Positions 51,116 to 60,871 of a stretch of 64,000 nt of DNA are shown here, piece by piece. Below the pieces are notes generated by a model. The model did not search any database. It had not been told where the DNA came from and was given only the letters and a program-made list of their open reading frames with translations. This stretch comes from Bradyrhizobium nitroreducens (GTDB taxonomy: Bacteria > Pseudomonadota > Alphaproteobacteria > Rhizobiales > Xanthobacteraceae). The position numbers and the translations under genes are program-made. Every line of letters begins with the position of its first letter. Within the stretch, counting starts at the first letter, position 1. Location: NCBI RefSeq assembly GCF_002776695.1, contig NZ_LFJC01000003.1, forward strand, positions 4,327,971-4,391,970, written 5' to 3'.

Positions 51116-52717
51116 ATGGACAAGCCGATCCGCGGCGATGCAGAGGCGCCGGTCCTGCCGACGCCGGAACAAGCGCCGTTGAGCGAGATCATCGACGCCC
51201 TGGCCGGCGGACGGATCTCCGCCACGACGCTGACCGAGCTCTATCTCGCCCGCATCGAGGCCTATGACCGCAACGGACCCGCGCTCAATTCGGTCCGCAC
51301 GCTCAATCCCGATGCGCGCACGATCGCGGGCGGATGCGACGGCATCAGGCCATCGGTCGAGCGGCCGCTGGCCGGCGTGCCGATTCTGCTCAAGGACAAC
51401 ATCGCCACCGGCGACAAGCAGCCGACCACGGCGGGCTCGCTGGCGCTGGAAGCGGCGCACGCCAGGGACGACGCCACCCTCGTCAAGCTGCTGCGCGACG
51501 CCGGCGCGGTGATCCTCGGCAAGGCGAACCTGACCGAGTTCGCCAACATGCTCGCCGTCGACATGCCCTCGGGCTATTCGTCGCTGGGCGGCCAGGTGAA
51601 GAACCCTTATGCGCCTGACTTGACCGGCGAGCATGGCATCCCGGTGTTGCAGCCCGGTGGATCGAGCTCGGGGTCCGCAGTCGCGGTGGCGGCCGGCCTG
51701 TGTGCGGCGTCGATCGGCACCGAGACCTCGGGCTCGCTGCTGTTCCCCGCCAGCATGAACGGTCTCGTCACGGTGAAGCCGACGGTCGGACTGATCAGCC
51801 GTGCCGGCATCCTGCCGCTCGCGCACAGCCAGGACACCGCAGGGCCGATGACGCGCACCGTGCGCGACGCGGCGCTGCTGTTGAACGTGCTGGCCGCCAG
51901 GGACCCGCTCGACCCGGCGACGCAGAAGCAGCGGCGGCCCGCCGACTACACCGAGGGCCTTGCCGCCGACGCCCTCAAGGGCGCACGCATCGGCGTGCCG
52001 AGCGATCCCAACGATCCCCTCAACGATTGCTTCTACGGCAAGCTGCTGCCCGACAGGGTCAAGGTGATGACCGAGACGATCGAGGTGCTGGAGGATCTCG
52101 GCGCCGTCATCGTGCGCGCCAACATGCCGACGCTGGGCTGGATCGGCGGGCCGGGCACGACCATGGCCGTGCTCAACCGCAATCCGCTGAGCGAGCACAA
52201 GGGCACCATCGCAAGGCCGCCCGTCGTCTTCCTCTACGAGCTGAAGCACGACCTCAACCTCTATTTGCGGGATTGGGCGACCGGCACCGACATCAAGACC
52301 ATCGCCGACATCGTGGCCTTCAACCAAGCCAACGCGGAGAAGGCGCTGCGTTTCGGCCAGGACCATTTCCTCGCCGCCGACATGACCAGGGGCGATCTGA
52401 GCGAGCGCGAGTACAAATCCGCGCGTGCCATGGACCTGCTCTCGGCCAGGACGCGCGGCATGGACGCTTACATGAGCCAGCACAGACTGGACGCGGTGCT
52501 GTTCCCCGGCGCCACGGGCGCCGCGATTGCCGCCAAGGCAGGCTATCCCAGCGTCATGGTGTGCGGCGGCTTCATCTCGGGAACGATCGACGGCAAGGAC
52601 ACGCCGGACTATCCGCTCGGCGTCGCCTTCGCAGGGCGCGCCTGGAGCGAGCACAAGCTGCTGCGGCTGGCCTATGCCTTTGAGCAGGCAACTCGCGCGC
52701 GCAAGCCGCCGCCGTAG
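51116..52717 (+). CDS. Amidase-signature enzyme
   Basis: A 533-residue Ser-Ser-Lys amidase. Catalytic Lys93 lies in ILLKDNIAT, the cis-Ser in PGGSSSGSAVAVAAG (residues 183-187), and the nucleophile Ser207 in IGTETSGSLLFPASMNG. Downstream segments LISRAGILPLAHSQDTAGPM and VCGGFISGTIDGKDTP are typical of the family. There is no GatB/C gene nearby, so it is more likely a stand-alone amidase for small amides or a related ester than a GatA subunit. The ATG at 51116 has GAGG five bases upstream. Confidence 0.9.
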   Translation: MDKPIRGDAEAPVLPTPEQAPLSEIIDALAGGRISATTLTELYLARIEAYDRNGPALNSVRTLNPDARTIAGGCDGIRPSVERPLAGVPILLKDNIATGDKQPTTAGSLALEAAHARDDATLVKLLRDAGAVILGKANLTEFANMLAVDMPSGYSSLGGQVKNPYAPDLTGEHGIPVLQPGGSSSGSAVAVAAGLCAASIGTETSGSLLFPASMNGLVTVKPTVGLISRAGILPLAHSQDTAGPMTRTVRDAALLLNVLAARDPLDPATQKQRRPADYTEGLAADALKGARIGVPSDPNDPLNDCFYGKLLPDRVKVMTETIEVLEDLGAVIVRANMPTLGWIGGPGTTMAVLNRNPLSEHKGTIARPPVVFLYELKHDLNLYLRDWATGTDIKTIADIVAFNQANAEKALRFGQDHFLAADMTRGDLSEREYKSARAMDLLSARTRGMDAYMSQHRLDAVLFPGATGAAIAAKAGYPSVMVCGGFISGTIDGKDTPDYPLGVAFAGRAWSEHKLLRLAYAFEQATRARKPPP

Positions 52718-52793
52718 CGCGGCGTCTTCCGGTCAAGCGACATCCCCTCGATCTCGGCCACAGCGCGGCCGTCGCAAGGGGGCGTGCTCGCGG

Positions 52794-54593
52794 CTAGCGC
52801 CAGGGCTCCAGCTGAAGGTCGGTCTCGAGCGGAACGTTCGCGCCAGAGGTTGCATCGGTATTCGCGACCGCTTTGCCGTTGCGATCGAACACACGAACCT
52901 TGAGCTGCGATTTCGTCCTGTCGATCTCGATGCGCGCGAAATTGTCGTCCTGGGTGAAGCCCCATGACTTGTAATGCATGCGCGTCTTGCCATCCCTCAG
53001 CGGAAACGCATCCCATTGCTCGGTCTGCCGGGAATCGTGCACATACCCGTTTGGGTCTCCGTCGGCGAACGGAAATGGCCAGTAAAACGCCGACGACGTG
53101 ACCGAGAATGCCTTGAGGGGCAGGATCTTCTTCTTCCGGCCCTGATCCCGCTCGAAAGTGATCTCGGCGACATTCGAGCAGTGAATGTCGCCGGAGAGAA
53201 AGACGACATTCTGAATGGATTCGTCGACGATATGGTCGAGCAGTTCCTTGCGCGTCTGCGGAAATGCCGGCCAGCTGTCGCTGTCGTCGCGATTGTCTCC
53301 GTTCACCTCGAACAGCTGAGCATCGAGACCTTTCTCCGTCCGGTCGCCGATCCGTTCGTCCATCGCATTCGGAACGAAGACGCTGGATGAGACGATGAAT
53401 TTCGGGACGTTGTTGCGCTCCCTCTGCATCTGCGAAAGCCAGTCTTTCAGCCTGCGCATTTGCCCAGGATGATGCTCGTCGATGGTCGGATAGCCGAGCA
53501 TGTAATTGTCGCGGAGCCCGTGATCCAGCTGACGGTCGTTGTTGTTCTTGTAGCGCTGCGTGCGCGTGTCGAGAACGAAGAATGGGTAGCCGCCGCAATC
53601 GAACTTGTAATACAGCAGGCGCCCCCATGTGCGCGGACTGTGGCTCCATTGGTAGTTCATGTAGGCGGTGACCGCGTAGTTGAACACCATGTGCTTGCCA
53701 GGATCGCCTTTCAGCCGGTCCTGGGTCCAGTTGTCCTCGATCTCATGGTCGTCGAGGATCATGTAGGTGCTCGATCGCTGCAGCAGATTGCGCAGGTTCT
53801 GCGCTGAATAGGCCGTCGTATAGCGCTCCTGGAATTCGTCATACCGCTCGGCCCGCAGGATCGGAACGAAGCGATTGAGCATGTCGGCATAGATCTGGTC
53901 GCCGCACATCATGGTGAAGGAGGCTGCCGGGCCGATCGAACTGTCCTTGAAGTGCAGGGACATCGGTCCGAATATCTGGTCGGCCTCCTTGATCTTCCAA
54001 AGCAGCCCCGGATAGCGGCACGATCCGAGCAGGAAGGCGAGAGAGTCGGCGACCTGCCCCGAAGGTGGGAAAGTTCGAAACGTCGCCTCGCATGTCGACC
54101 GATCGAGCCTCAACAGATCGTTCTTGATGATGTCGATGTCCGGCAGGATCGCGATGAGATCCAGGTCCGAGGTCCGGGACGTGTTCGGCGTGGGATCGTC
54201 GACCGTGAGCACCCCGACCCGGACGGTGTACGCCGTATTCGGCGTGAGCGGCTTTGCCGCCACGTTCTTGTCGAGCGTTACCGCAACAACAACTTCTTCC
54301 ACGCTGTCGAGGTCGGTCGCGTTATAGTACCCGAGCTGGACGTCCGAGCCGAGGACGAAGGTGCCCGTGCGGTCAAATTCCCGGTTGAGCCGGAAGTACC
54401 AGGCTGCGCCGATCTTGTCGTTCTCCCCGGTCTTGCCGCCTTCCACGATCCCGATCACACCAACGGTGCGCCGATTTTCGTCGAGCTGCGCCCTGTCGTC
54501 CGCGGGGTCCGCGGCGCGGACCCAAATTCTGGCCGTCGTATCAGTGGTGTGACCGACAATCGGTCCCAATCCCGGTTCGCGCAAACTGACCAT
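52794..54593 (-). CDS. PhoD-like phosphatase lacking an export signal
   Basis: A 599-residue protein of the PhoD metallophosphoesterase family. Metal-ligand motifs are MMCGDQIYADML, LDDHEIEDNW and VVFLSGDIHCSN; the N-terminal 150 residues form the beta-rich PhoD_N-like domain (PIVGHTTDTTARIWVRAADP). Standard PhoD enzymes are Tat-exported, but this start (MVSLREPGLGP, with GGGAG seven bases upstream) has no twin-Arg or hydrophobic signal, so it is predicted cytoplasmic. Substrate is probably a phosphodiester or polyphosphorylated compound; unproven. Confidence 0.85.
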   Translation of the reverse strand: MVSLREPGLGPIVGHTTDTTARIWVRAADPADDRAQLDENRRTVGVIGIVEGGKTGENDKIGAAWYFRLNREFDRTGTFVLGSDVQLGYYNATDLDSVEEVVVAVTLDKNVAAKPLTPNTAYTVRVGVLTVDDPTPNTSRTSDLDLIAILPDIDIIKNDLLRLDRSTCEATFRTFPPSGQVADSLAFLLGSCRYPGLLWKIKEADQIFGPMSLHFKDSSIGPAASFTMMCGDQIYADMLNRFVPILRAERYDEFQERYTTAYSAQNLRNLLQRSSTYMILDDHEIEDNWTQDRLKGDPGKHMVFNYAVTAYMNYQWSHSPRTWGRLLYYKFDCGGYPFFVLDTRTQRYKNNNDRQLDHGLRDNYMLGYPTIDEHHPGQMRRLKDWLSQMQRERNNVPKFIVSSSVFVPNAMDERIGDRTEKGLDAQLFEVNGDNRDDSDSWPAFPQTRKELLDHIVDESIQNVVFLSGDIHCSNVAEITFERDQGRKKKILPLKAFSVTSSAFYWPFPFADGDPNGYVHDSRQTEQWDAFPLRDGKTRMHYKSWGFTQDDNFARIEIDRTKSQLKVRVFDRNGKAVANTDATSGANVPLETDLQLEPWR

Positions 54594-54792
54594 TGAAATC
54601 TCCCGCTCTGAAAACCGTCAGTAGAGTTCAGAACGGACCGCAATGCAACTCCAAGGTGTTTTAGCCGAGACAGGCATTTGGCACGTCGCAGGATTTTCGC
54701 CGTGCAGATGCGGCATTCTTGATCGAGCCCGAGGAATGGGCCACCATCCGCCCGCCCGTCGAACAGCACTCAAGAAGGGCACGGGAAGAGGC

Positions 54793-55944
54793 ATGAACAA
54801 GGCCGGGGCAATCGACCTCGTCGAGCGAGCGCGGTCTCTCGGTCCCCTGATCGCGCGCGAGGCGGACGAGATCGAGCGGACGCGGCGGCTGACGCCTGTC
54901 GTCGTGAACGCCCTGATCGACAACGGGCTCTATCGCGCGCTGCTGCCGCAGAGCCTCGGCGGCGCAGAAGCCCCAATCGAGATCTTCATGCAGATGCTGG
55001 AGGAGATCGCGAAAGCGGATGCCTCCACGGCCTGGTGTCTCGGCCAGTGCACGGTCTGCGCGATGATCGCGGCGTCGCTCGATCACGACACCGCGCACGA
55101 GATCTTCAATACGGCGCCCGGCATCCTCGCCTGGGGCGCGATCGCGCATGAAGCGCGCGCGGTCGAGGGCGGCTATCGCGTCACGGCGCGCTGGGATTTC
55201 GCCTCGGGCTCACGGCAGGCGAGCTGGCTGGGCGCGCATGTCCGCATCGTGGGATGCGACGGCACGCCGCGGAAAAATGCCGACGGCTCGCCGGAGGTAC
55301 GCACCATCCTCTTCCCCGCCGCACACGCGACGTTGCACGACGTCTGGCAGGCGATTGGCCTTGCCGGCACCGGCACGGATTCCTACGAGGTGAACGACCT
55401 CTTCATTGCCGAACGCTTCACGGCCTTTCGCGACGTGCCGGCCGCGCTGCGCGAGACTGGACCGCTCTACCGGATCGGCACCGGCGCAAGCTTCAGCCTG
55501 GGCTTTGCCGCGGTGTCGCTCGGCGTCGCCCGTGCCACGCTGGATGCCGCCATCGCTCTGGCGCGCGCAAAACATCCCTCGCTGTCGGCCAGCGCCATGC
55601 GCGACAACGGGGCGGTCCGGGGCCTGATCGGCCGCACCGAAGGCGATTGGCGCGCCGCGCGCGCTTATCTCTATGCCACCGCGCAGGCGATGTGGCGCGA
55701 GCTGTCCGCGACCGGCGAGTTCAGCGCCGCGCATCGCAGCGCGGTTCGTCTGGCGGCAACGTGGACCATCCATCAATCGGCCAAGGTCGTCGACACCGCC
55801 TATCACATGGCCGGGGCAACGGCGGTGTTCCGTAAGCACCCGTTCGAACGCCGCTTCCGCGACATGCACGCCATCGCCCAGCAGATCCAGGCGCGGGATA
55901 GCCATTACGAGGATGTGGGGAAGGCGATCCTGGCCGGAAGCTGA
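54793..55944 (+). CDS. Acyl-CoA dehydrogenase-like flavoprotein (HsaA/monooxygenase type)
   Basis: A 383-residue protein with the acyl-CoA dehydrogenase fold: N-terminal helices (LIAREADEIERTRRLTPVVV), a central beta domain (YRVTARWDFASGSRQASWLG) and C-terminal helices (HQSAKVVDTAYHMAGATAVF). It belongs to the group of flavin-dependent oxygenases resembling HsaA/HpaB-like hydroxylases and DszC, in which the catalytic Glu of true dehydrogenases is absent. Such enzymes need a separate flavin reductase, which is not adjacent. The ATG at 54793 is preferred over the frame start at 54643. Confidence 0.82.
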   Translation: MNKAGAIDLVERARSLGPLIAREADEIERTRRLTPVVVNALIDNGLYRALLPQSLGGAEAPIEIFMQMLEEIAKADASTAWCLGQCTVCAMIAASLDHDTAHEIFNTAPGILAWGAIAHEARAVEGGYRVTARWDFASGSRQASWLGAHVRIVGCDGTPRKNADGSPEVRTILFPAAHATLHDVWQAIGLAGTGTDSYEVNDLFIAERFTAFRDVPAALRETGPLYRIGTGASFSLGFAAVSLGVARATLDAAIALARAKHPSLSASAMRDNGAVRGLIGRTEGDWRAARAYLYATAQAMWRELSATGEFSAAHRSAVRLAATWTIHQSAKVVDTAYHMAGATAVFRKHPFERRFRDMHAIAQQIQARDSHYEDVGKAILAGS

Positions 55945-55970
55945 GCGGCGGCGCGCGGCGCCACCACCGT

Positions 55971-56696
55971 CTACGCCCTGCGGGCACCGATCAGCCGGCC
56001 TCGCCAACCCATGCCGATCACAAGCGCAATCATCAGAAGGAAGGCCACGGCGGCGGCGGTATCGACGATGCGGTCGCTTCCATTGCAAATGTCCTGGTTG
56101 AGGCAGGCGCGGGACATCAGGCCGGCCCGGACCAGCACCGCGAGCACGCCGAAATAGAAGAGGACGCTGAGCGCCAGATAGACCACCGTCACGAGCAGGC
56201 GCCGCAGCCGCGAAGGCATCGCCGGATCATCCTCGCGCCGCTCCGTGATGAACTGGCCGGGCGTCGCCTTGGCGGGATCGCGGATCTGGACGGTCGAATG
56301 CGTCAGCAGATCGTGGACCGCCTGGTTGCGGCGCGTGGCGGCCAGGATCACGAACGAATACCAGCCCAGAATGCTCTTGACGGCAAAGCGTGCGAGCGCC
56401 TTGGCGAAGCTGACATTGCCGCCGCGATCGTCGACGATTCGCAAATTGGTCCAGATATGGCCGAGCGTGCCGCCGGCGCGCCAGACCAGCACCGGCTCGT
56501 AGAGCAGCAGGATGACGACGACCGCAACACCGAGACTCCGGCTGAGCCCATCGCTCGCGACATTGCTGGCGACCGCCAGCGCGCCGAACAGCAGCGCCAT
56601 CGCCAGCATCCAGTCGAGCAGAACGGCCTTGAACCGCCTGGAGAAGCGGGCATAGCGCGGGCCAGGCAGCGGCAGCGGAGGCGCATCAGAGGTCAT
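55971..56696 (-). CDS. RDD-family membrane protein
   Basis: A 241-residue protein with about five hydrophobic segments. The RDD domain is clear: ARFSRRFKAVLLDWMLAMAL with the Arg and Asp of the motif, GGTLGHIWTNLRIVDDRGG and a terminal NQAVHDLLTHSTVQ. Helices after residue 165 (LVTVVYLALSVLFYFGVLAV, AAAVAFLLMIALVIGMGW) are extra. Proposed roles of RDD proteins include ion exchange; none is certain. ATG at 56696; the longer frame begins with TTG. Confidence 0.82.
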   Translation of the reverse strand: MTSDAPPLPLPGPRYARFSRRFKAVLLDWMLAMALLFGALAVASNVASDGLSRSLGVAVVVILLLYEPVLVWRAGGTLGHIWTNLRIVDDRGGNVSFAKALARFAVKSILGWYSFVILAATRRNQAVHDLLTHSTVQIRDPAKATPGQFITERREDDPAMPSRLRRLLVTVVYLALSVLFYFGVLAVLVRAGLMSRACLNQDICNGSDRIVDTAAAVAFLLMIALVIGMGWRGRLIGARRA

Positions 56697-56848
56697 GGGG
56701 TCGCATCCGTTCGATCGATCCAATCATGAGACGCTGGCAGCGCGCGGCAGGTTCGACCAGCCGCCAGCCATCGCATAGGGCACGCATGCTTTGCGACGCG
56801 CAAGTTCTGAGATCGTCTTGGCCGGCTTGTGCCGGCCTGCTCCGCCGC

Positions 56849-59278
56849 CTACGCCACCATCGCGGCGTCCTCGTCGCCGTCGATGCCGCGCTGCGCGGCG
56901 AGCAGGCTGACGATCTCGGCATGGGGCCGGGCCTTGCTGAACAGGAAGCCCTGGCCCTCGTCGCACCCTTCGGCGCGCAGGCAGCTCAGCTCGGCTTCGG
57001 TCTCGACACCTTCGGCGGTGATGGTGACACCGAGGCCCTTGCCGAGGCTGACGATGGAGCGGATGATCGCCTGGGCCTCGCGATTGGCGCCGAGATCGCG
57101 CACGAAGGACTGGTCGATCTTGATCTTGTCGAAGGGAAAGCTTCTGAGATAGCTGAGGCTGGAATAGCCGGTGCCGAAATCGTCCATGGAGATGCGCACG
57201 CCGAGCGCGCGCAGCGCATGCAGTGTCGCCAGCACCTGCGCGCTCTTCTCCAGGAGCAGCGTTTCGGTGATCTCGAGCTCGAGCCGCCGCGGCGGCAGGC
57301 CGGAATGTTTCAGCGCGTCGGTCACGATCGAGAGCAGATTGCCGCTGCGAAACTGCAGCGGCGACAAATTGACGGCGACGCGGACGTCGTCCGGCCAGGC
57401 CGCGGCATCCAGGCACGCCCGGCGCAGCATCAGCCCGCCGAGCGGGTTGATCAGCCCGGTGTCCTCGGCGACCGGAATGAACTCGGCCGGCGAGACCATG
57501 CCGCGCTCGGCATGCGGCCAGCGCACCAGCGCTTCGAAGCCGGTGATGCGGCCGCTCGAGAGGTCGATCAGCGGCTGATAGTACGGCCGCAACACGTCGT
57601 TGCGGATCGCGTCGCGCAGCTCGACCTCGATCTTGCGGCGGCTCTGCGCTTTCGCATCCAGCGCGGCCTCGAAGAAGGCGAAGCTGCCGCGCGCATCCAG
57701 TTTCGCCCGCGACAGCGCCATGTCCGCGCTCTTGAGCAGCTTCTCGGACTCATCGCCATCGCCCGGCGCCATCGCGATGCCGATGGAAGCGCCGATCACC
57801 ACGGAATGGCCGTCGAGCAGATAGGGATCGGCGATGGCCTCGAGCAGGCGCTTTGCGAGTCCCACAGCATCTTCCGGCCGGGTCAACCCGCTCTGCACGA
57901 TCGCAAACTCGTCGGAATTGAGTCGCGCCAGCGCGTCTTCCTCGCGCAGCGTCGAACGCAGCCGCTTGGCGACGCCGCGCAGCAGCTTGTCGCCGACCGC
58001 GTGTCCCAGCGTGTCGTTGACGGCCTTGAAATTGTCCAGCCCCAGCATCAGGAGCGCGACTTTCTCGGCGCCGCGCCGCGTGTGCAGCAGCATCTCGTCC
58101 ATCTGCTGGCGCAGCAGGGTGCGGTTGGGCAGGCCGGTCAGGGTGTCGTGCTGGGCCATGAAGGCGAGCCGCGCCTCGGCGCGCTTGCGCTCGGTGATGT
58201 CCATCAGCGCCAGCAGCACGGCGGGCTGCTCGGCATAGGTCAGCTCGCGGGAATAGATCGCAAGGTCGATCAGCGCACCGTCGGCCTTGACGTGCTTCCA
58301 GGTGCGGCCGGCCTGCTCCTCGCTGGAGTGGTCGACGGTCCAGGGCGGCTCGCTGTCGAAGGCCTGCAGGGAGCGGATCTTCAGCCGCTCGAACTCGGCG
58401 CGGCTGTAGCCGTAATGCGCGATCGCGGCGTCGTTGACGCCGAGGATGCGCTCGTCGTCGAGCGCGCAGACGATCATGGGAACGGGATTGCCGTCGAACA
58501 GCAGGCGGAACGAGGCCTCGCGCTGCTTGAGCTCGGTGATGTCGACGCGCAGACCAACCACGCCACCGTCGTCGGTGAGCCGCTCGTCGATCAGGATGAC
58601 GCGGCCGTCCGACAGCTTCTGCTCGTGGCGTGCACCCGGCTGATAAAGCTTCTGCAGCCGCTCGGCGATCCACTCATCCTCGTGGCCGAGGGCTTCCGGA
58701 TAGTCGCCGCGGGCAACGCCGATGCGCAGTGTGTCTTCGAGACGCGCGCCTTCCTCGAACAGATCGGCGGTCTTGCTGTAGATCTCGGCGTATTTCTTGT
58801 TCCAGAGGACGTAGCGGCCTTCGGCATCCAGAAACACGATGCCTTGCGGCAGGATGTCGACGGCCTGGCGCAGCCGCTCATGGGATTTGCGCGCCTCGGC
58901 GATGGCGGCTTCCGCCTCGGCGCGGCTGCGCAGGACCTCGTCGCGCTCGGACAGGGCGCGCGGCGCGCGCGCGAAGCGTGGCTTGCGCGGCAATTGGCCG
59001 GCTCGGGCAAGCACGCCTCTGTTTCGTTTTCTTGCTTTTCGAGACCCCAAACTCAACTTCACTCGTCCCAATCGCGCCCGGCGGCCGCAAGTTTTGGGGC
59101 AAGTGTCTGAAAAAAAAGTAATCTTGGGTGACCGCGCGCGCCAGGACAGTGCCTTGCGAGCACCTCGGGTCGGGCTTTCGTGCCTGTTTGTGAGGCGCAA
59201 GCGGGCCAAGCGGCGCGCCAGACACGCGGCTTCGTCGCAATCGAGGAGAGAGGTGGCGCAAAAACACGCCCTCTCCAT
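56849..59278 (-). CDS. PAS-GGDEF-EAL cyclic-di-GMP protein with degenerate GGDEF
   Basis: A frame of up to 809 residues. Order: a basic poorly conserved N-terminus; two PAS domains (AVDILPQGIVFLDAEGRYVL; LLFDGNPVPMIVCALDDERI); a GGDEF domain with AHDTLTG-like QHDTLTGLPNR but signature ARLNSDEFAIV, so the active-site Gly-Gly are Leu/Asn/Ser-type changes; and an EAL domain with FEALVRW, ITETLLLE, DDFGTGYSSLSYL, KIKIDQSF and EGVETE intact. It is predicted to be a phosphodiesterase with a regulatory GGDEF. The region 59020-59278 is AT-rich and may be non-coding; GTG at 59014 is a possible true start. Confidence 0.85.
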   Translation of the reverse strand: MERACFCATSLLDCDEAACLARRLARLRLTNRHESPTRGARKALSWRARSPKITFFSDTCPKTCGRRARLGRVKLSLGSRKARKRNRGVLARAGQLPRKPRFARAPRALSERDEVLRSRAEAEAAIAEARKSHERLRQAVDILPQGIVFLDAEGRYVLWNKKYAEIYSKTADLFEEGARLEDTLRIGVARGDYPEALGHEDEWIAERLQKLYQPGARHEQKLSDGRVILIDERLTDDGGVVGLRVDITELKQREASFRLLFDGNPVPMIVCALDDERILGVNDAAIAHYGYSRAEFERLKIRSLQAFDSEPPWTVDHSSEEQAGRTWKHVKADGALIDLAIYSRELTYAEQPAVLLALMDITERKRAEARLAFMAQHDTLTGLPNRTLLRQQMDEMLLHTRRGAEKVALLMLGLDNFKAVNDTLGHAVGDKLLRGVAKRLRSTLREEDALARLNSDEFAIVQSGLTRPEDAVGLAKRLLEAIADPYLLDGHSVVIGASIGIAMAPGDGDESEKLLKSADMALSRAKLDARGSFAFFEAALDAKAQSRRKIEVELRDAIRNDVLRPYYQPLIDLSSGRITGFEALVRWPHAERGMVSPAEFIPVAEDTGLINPLGGLMLRRACLDAAAWPDDVRVAVNLSPLQFRSGNLLSIVTDALKHSGLPPRRLELEITETLLLEKSAQVLATLHALRALGVRISMDDFGTGYSSLSYLRSFPFDKIKIDQSFVRDLGANREAQAIIRSIVSLGKGLGVTITAEGVETEAELSCLRAEGCDEGQGFLFSKARPHAEIVSLLAAQRGIDGDEDAAMVA

Positions 59279-59558
59279 GAATCAATTCCGATCACGCATT
59301 CGATTGTATACGGGATCGAAGCGAATCTCGTTCCGCGCACGAATTTTGGTCAATGCGGGATACGGTTATCGCATTGTTAAAAAACCGGGTCGGCCGGCGA
59401 AAAGACGCGGACTTTCGGACGAGATCATGGAACACGGGGACCGTCGTGTCGGGCGAGCTTTGCGCTGAGGCAAAGGCTGTAAAGACGGCGTGAGATTGCG
59501 GCCGGGCGAAACTCACATTCTTACCCCTGAGGCGGCGTTGGGCTATAAGGGAATCAGC
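59279..59558. other. Spacer before mepA
   Basis: A region of AT-richer sequence (about 59280-59400), divergent between the cyclic-di-GMP gene and mepA. If the former starts at 59014, the whole 59015-59558 stretch is non-coding. No gene or strong promoter was recognised; an A-run is at 59109-59117. Confidence 0.5.
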
Positions 59559-60503
59559 ATGAATCCCCGCCGCGTCGCCCCTCTCCTGCTCGTCATGACG
59601 CTTCTGGCCGCCGGCGGCGCGCTGGCCCAGGACAAGGGCAGCATCAACCCGAAGCCGCTGCCGCCGCTCGCCAATCCGAACGACCCCGACGTCGCCGCCA
59701 AGGAGCTGTTCGCGCGAAAGCTGCTGCCGTCGAAGGGGCCGGCCCATGTCATCGGCTCCTACACCAGGGGCTGCATCGGCGGCGCGGAGCAGATCCCGGT
59801 CAACGGCGATCATTGGCAGGTGATGCGGCTGTCGCGCAATCGCAGCTACGGCCACCCCGACATGATCGCGCTGATCAAGCGGCTCGCGACCAGGGCGCAC
59901 AAGGACGCGGGATGGCCGGGCATCCTGGTCGGCGACATCGCCCAGCCGCGCGGCGGCCCGGCGCTGTCGGGCCATGCCAGCCACCAGATCGGTCTCGATG
60001 CCGACATCTGGCTAACGCCGATGCCGGACCGCCGCCTCTCGCGCGAGGAGCGCGAGGACATGTCGGCGGTGATGATGGTGCGCCAGGACCGGCTCGACAT
60101 CGACCCGAAAGTGTTCACGGCGAGCCATGTGCTGGTGCTGCGCGATGCGGCGCGTGAGCCGGCGGTGCAGCGCATCTTCGTCAATGCCGCGATCAAGAAG
60201 GCGCTGTGCCGCGAGGCCAAGGGCGACCGCGCCTGGCTGTCGAAGATCCGCCCCTGGTGGGGCCACGACTACCACTTCCACATCCGCATGCGCTGCCCGG
60301 CAGGATCAGGCGAATGCGAAGGCCAGCCGTCGCAGGCCGAGGACGAAGGCTGCAAGCCCGCCGATCTCGCCTATTGGTTCTCCGACGCCGTGCTGCACCC
60401 CAAGCCGCCGCCGGAGCCGCCCAAGCCAAGACCGCCGATGACGCTGGCGCAGATGCCCGCGGCCTGCAAGGCGGTGCTGCACGCCGCGGATGCGAAGCCG
60501 TAG
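59559..60503 (+). CDS. mepA: Penicillin-insensitive murein endopeptidase
   Basis: A 314-residue exported LAS metallopeptidase that cleaves D-Ala-mDAP crosslinks in peptidoglycan. A signal peptide (APLLLVMTLLAAGGALAQ) precedes the catalytic domain. Zinc ligands are visible: His142 and Asp149 in SHQIGLDADIW, and the HDYHFHIRM segment (His236-His241). Conserved RGCIGGAEQIPVNGDHWQ is also present. The ATG at 59559 has AAGGGA seven bases upstream. The C-terminal tail is Pro-rich (PPPEPPKPRPP) and may attach to the wall or to partner proteins. Confidence 0.92.
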   Translation: MNPRRVAPLLLVMTLLAAGGALAQDKGSINPKPLPPLANPNDPDVAAKELFARKLLPSKGPAHVIGSYTRGCIGGAEQIPVNGDHWQVMRLSRNRSYGHPDMIALIKRLATRAHKDAGWPGILVGDIAQPRGGPALSGHASHQIGLDADIWLTPMPDRRLSREEREDMSAVMMVRQDRLDIDPKVFTASHVLVLRDAAREPAVQRIFVNAAIKKALCREAKGDRAWLSKIRPWWGHDYHFHIRMRCPAGSGECEGQPSQAEDEGCKPADLAYWFSDAVLHPKPPPEPPKPRPPMTLAQMPAACKAVLHAADAKP

Positions 60504-60871
60504 AGAGCGTGTGTACGGGCATACTGTCGCCTCCCCATTGCTGTCGTCCCGGACAAGCGTCAGCGCAGATCCGGGACCTATACCCACAGGGCGGGGTTGT
60601 CGGGCGAAGTGGTAACTCCGAATCTTCGCCATACTTCTCCCTGTGGTTATGGATCCCGGATCTGCGCTGACGCTTGTCCGGGATGACGGCCGTGATTGAG
60701 GCGCGCCCCCGGGATGACGAAGTCGTTGATTGGTTCGGACCACTCCAGTGCGCTAGGATCCCCTCGCCGCCCTGCCGTAAGCTCGCGGCATTCCCGGGAC
60801 GCGCATCCCGTCATTCAACAAGCCTGACCGCAAGCCTCGCGCCGTTCGTGGGGCCAATGATGGAAGTTCAC
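60504..60871. repeat. Repeat-containing spacer after mepA
   Basis: A 368-base gap. GTCGTCCCGGACAAGCGTCA (about 60544-60563) pairs with TGACGCTTGTCCGGGATGAC (about 60668-60687), and GCGCAGATCCGGGA pairs with TCCCGGATCTGCGC, giving one very long hairpin. It could end mepA transcription. The right part (60700-60871) shows no gene. Confidence 0.75.

Noticed and set aside
56726..59110. 794-codon plus-strand frame opposite the PAS-GGDEF-EAL gene
   Set aside because: Shadow of conserved motifs on the other strand.
59020..59278. First 88 codons of the cyclic-di-GMP gene as a sensor domain
   Set aside because: The stretch is AT-rich, basic and without hydrophobic or domain-like segments; it may be untranslated.
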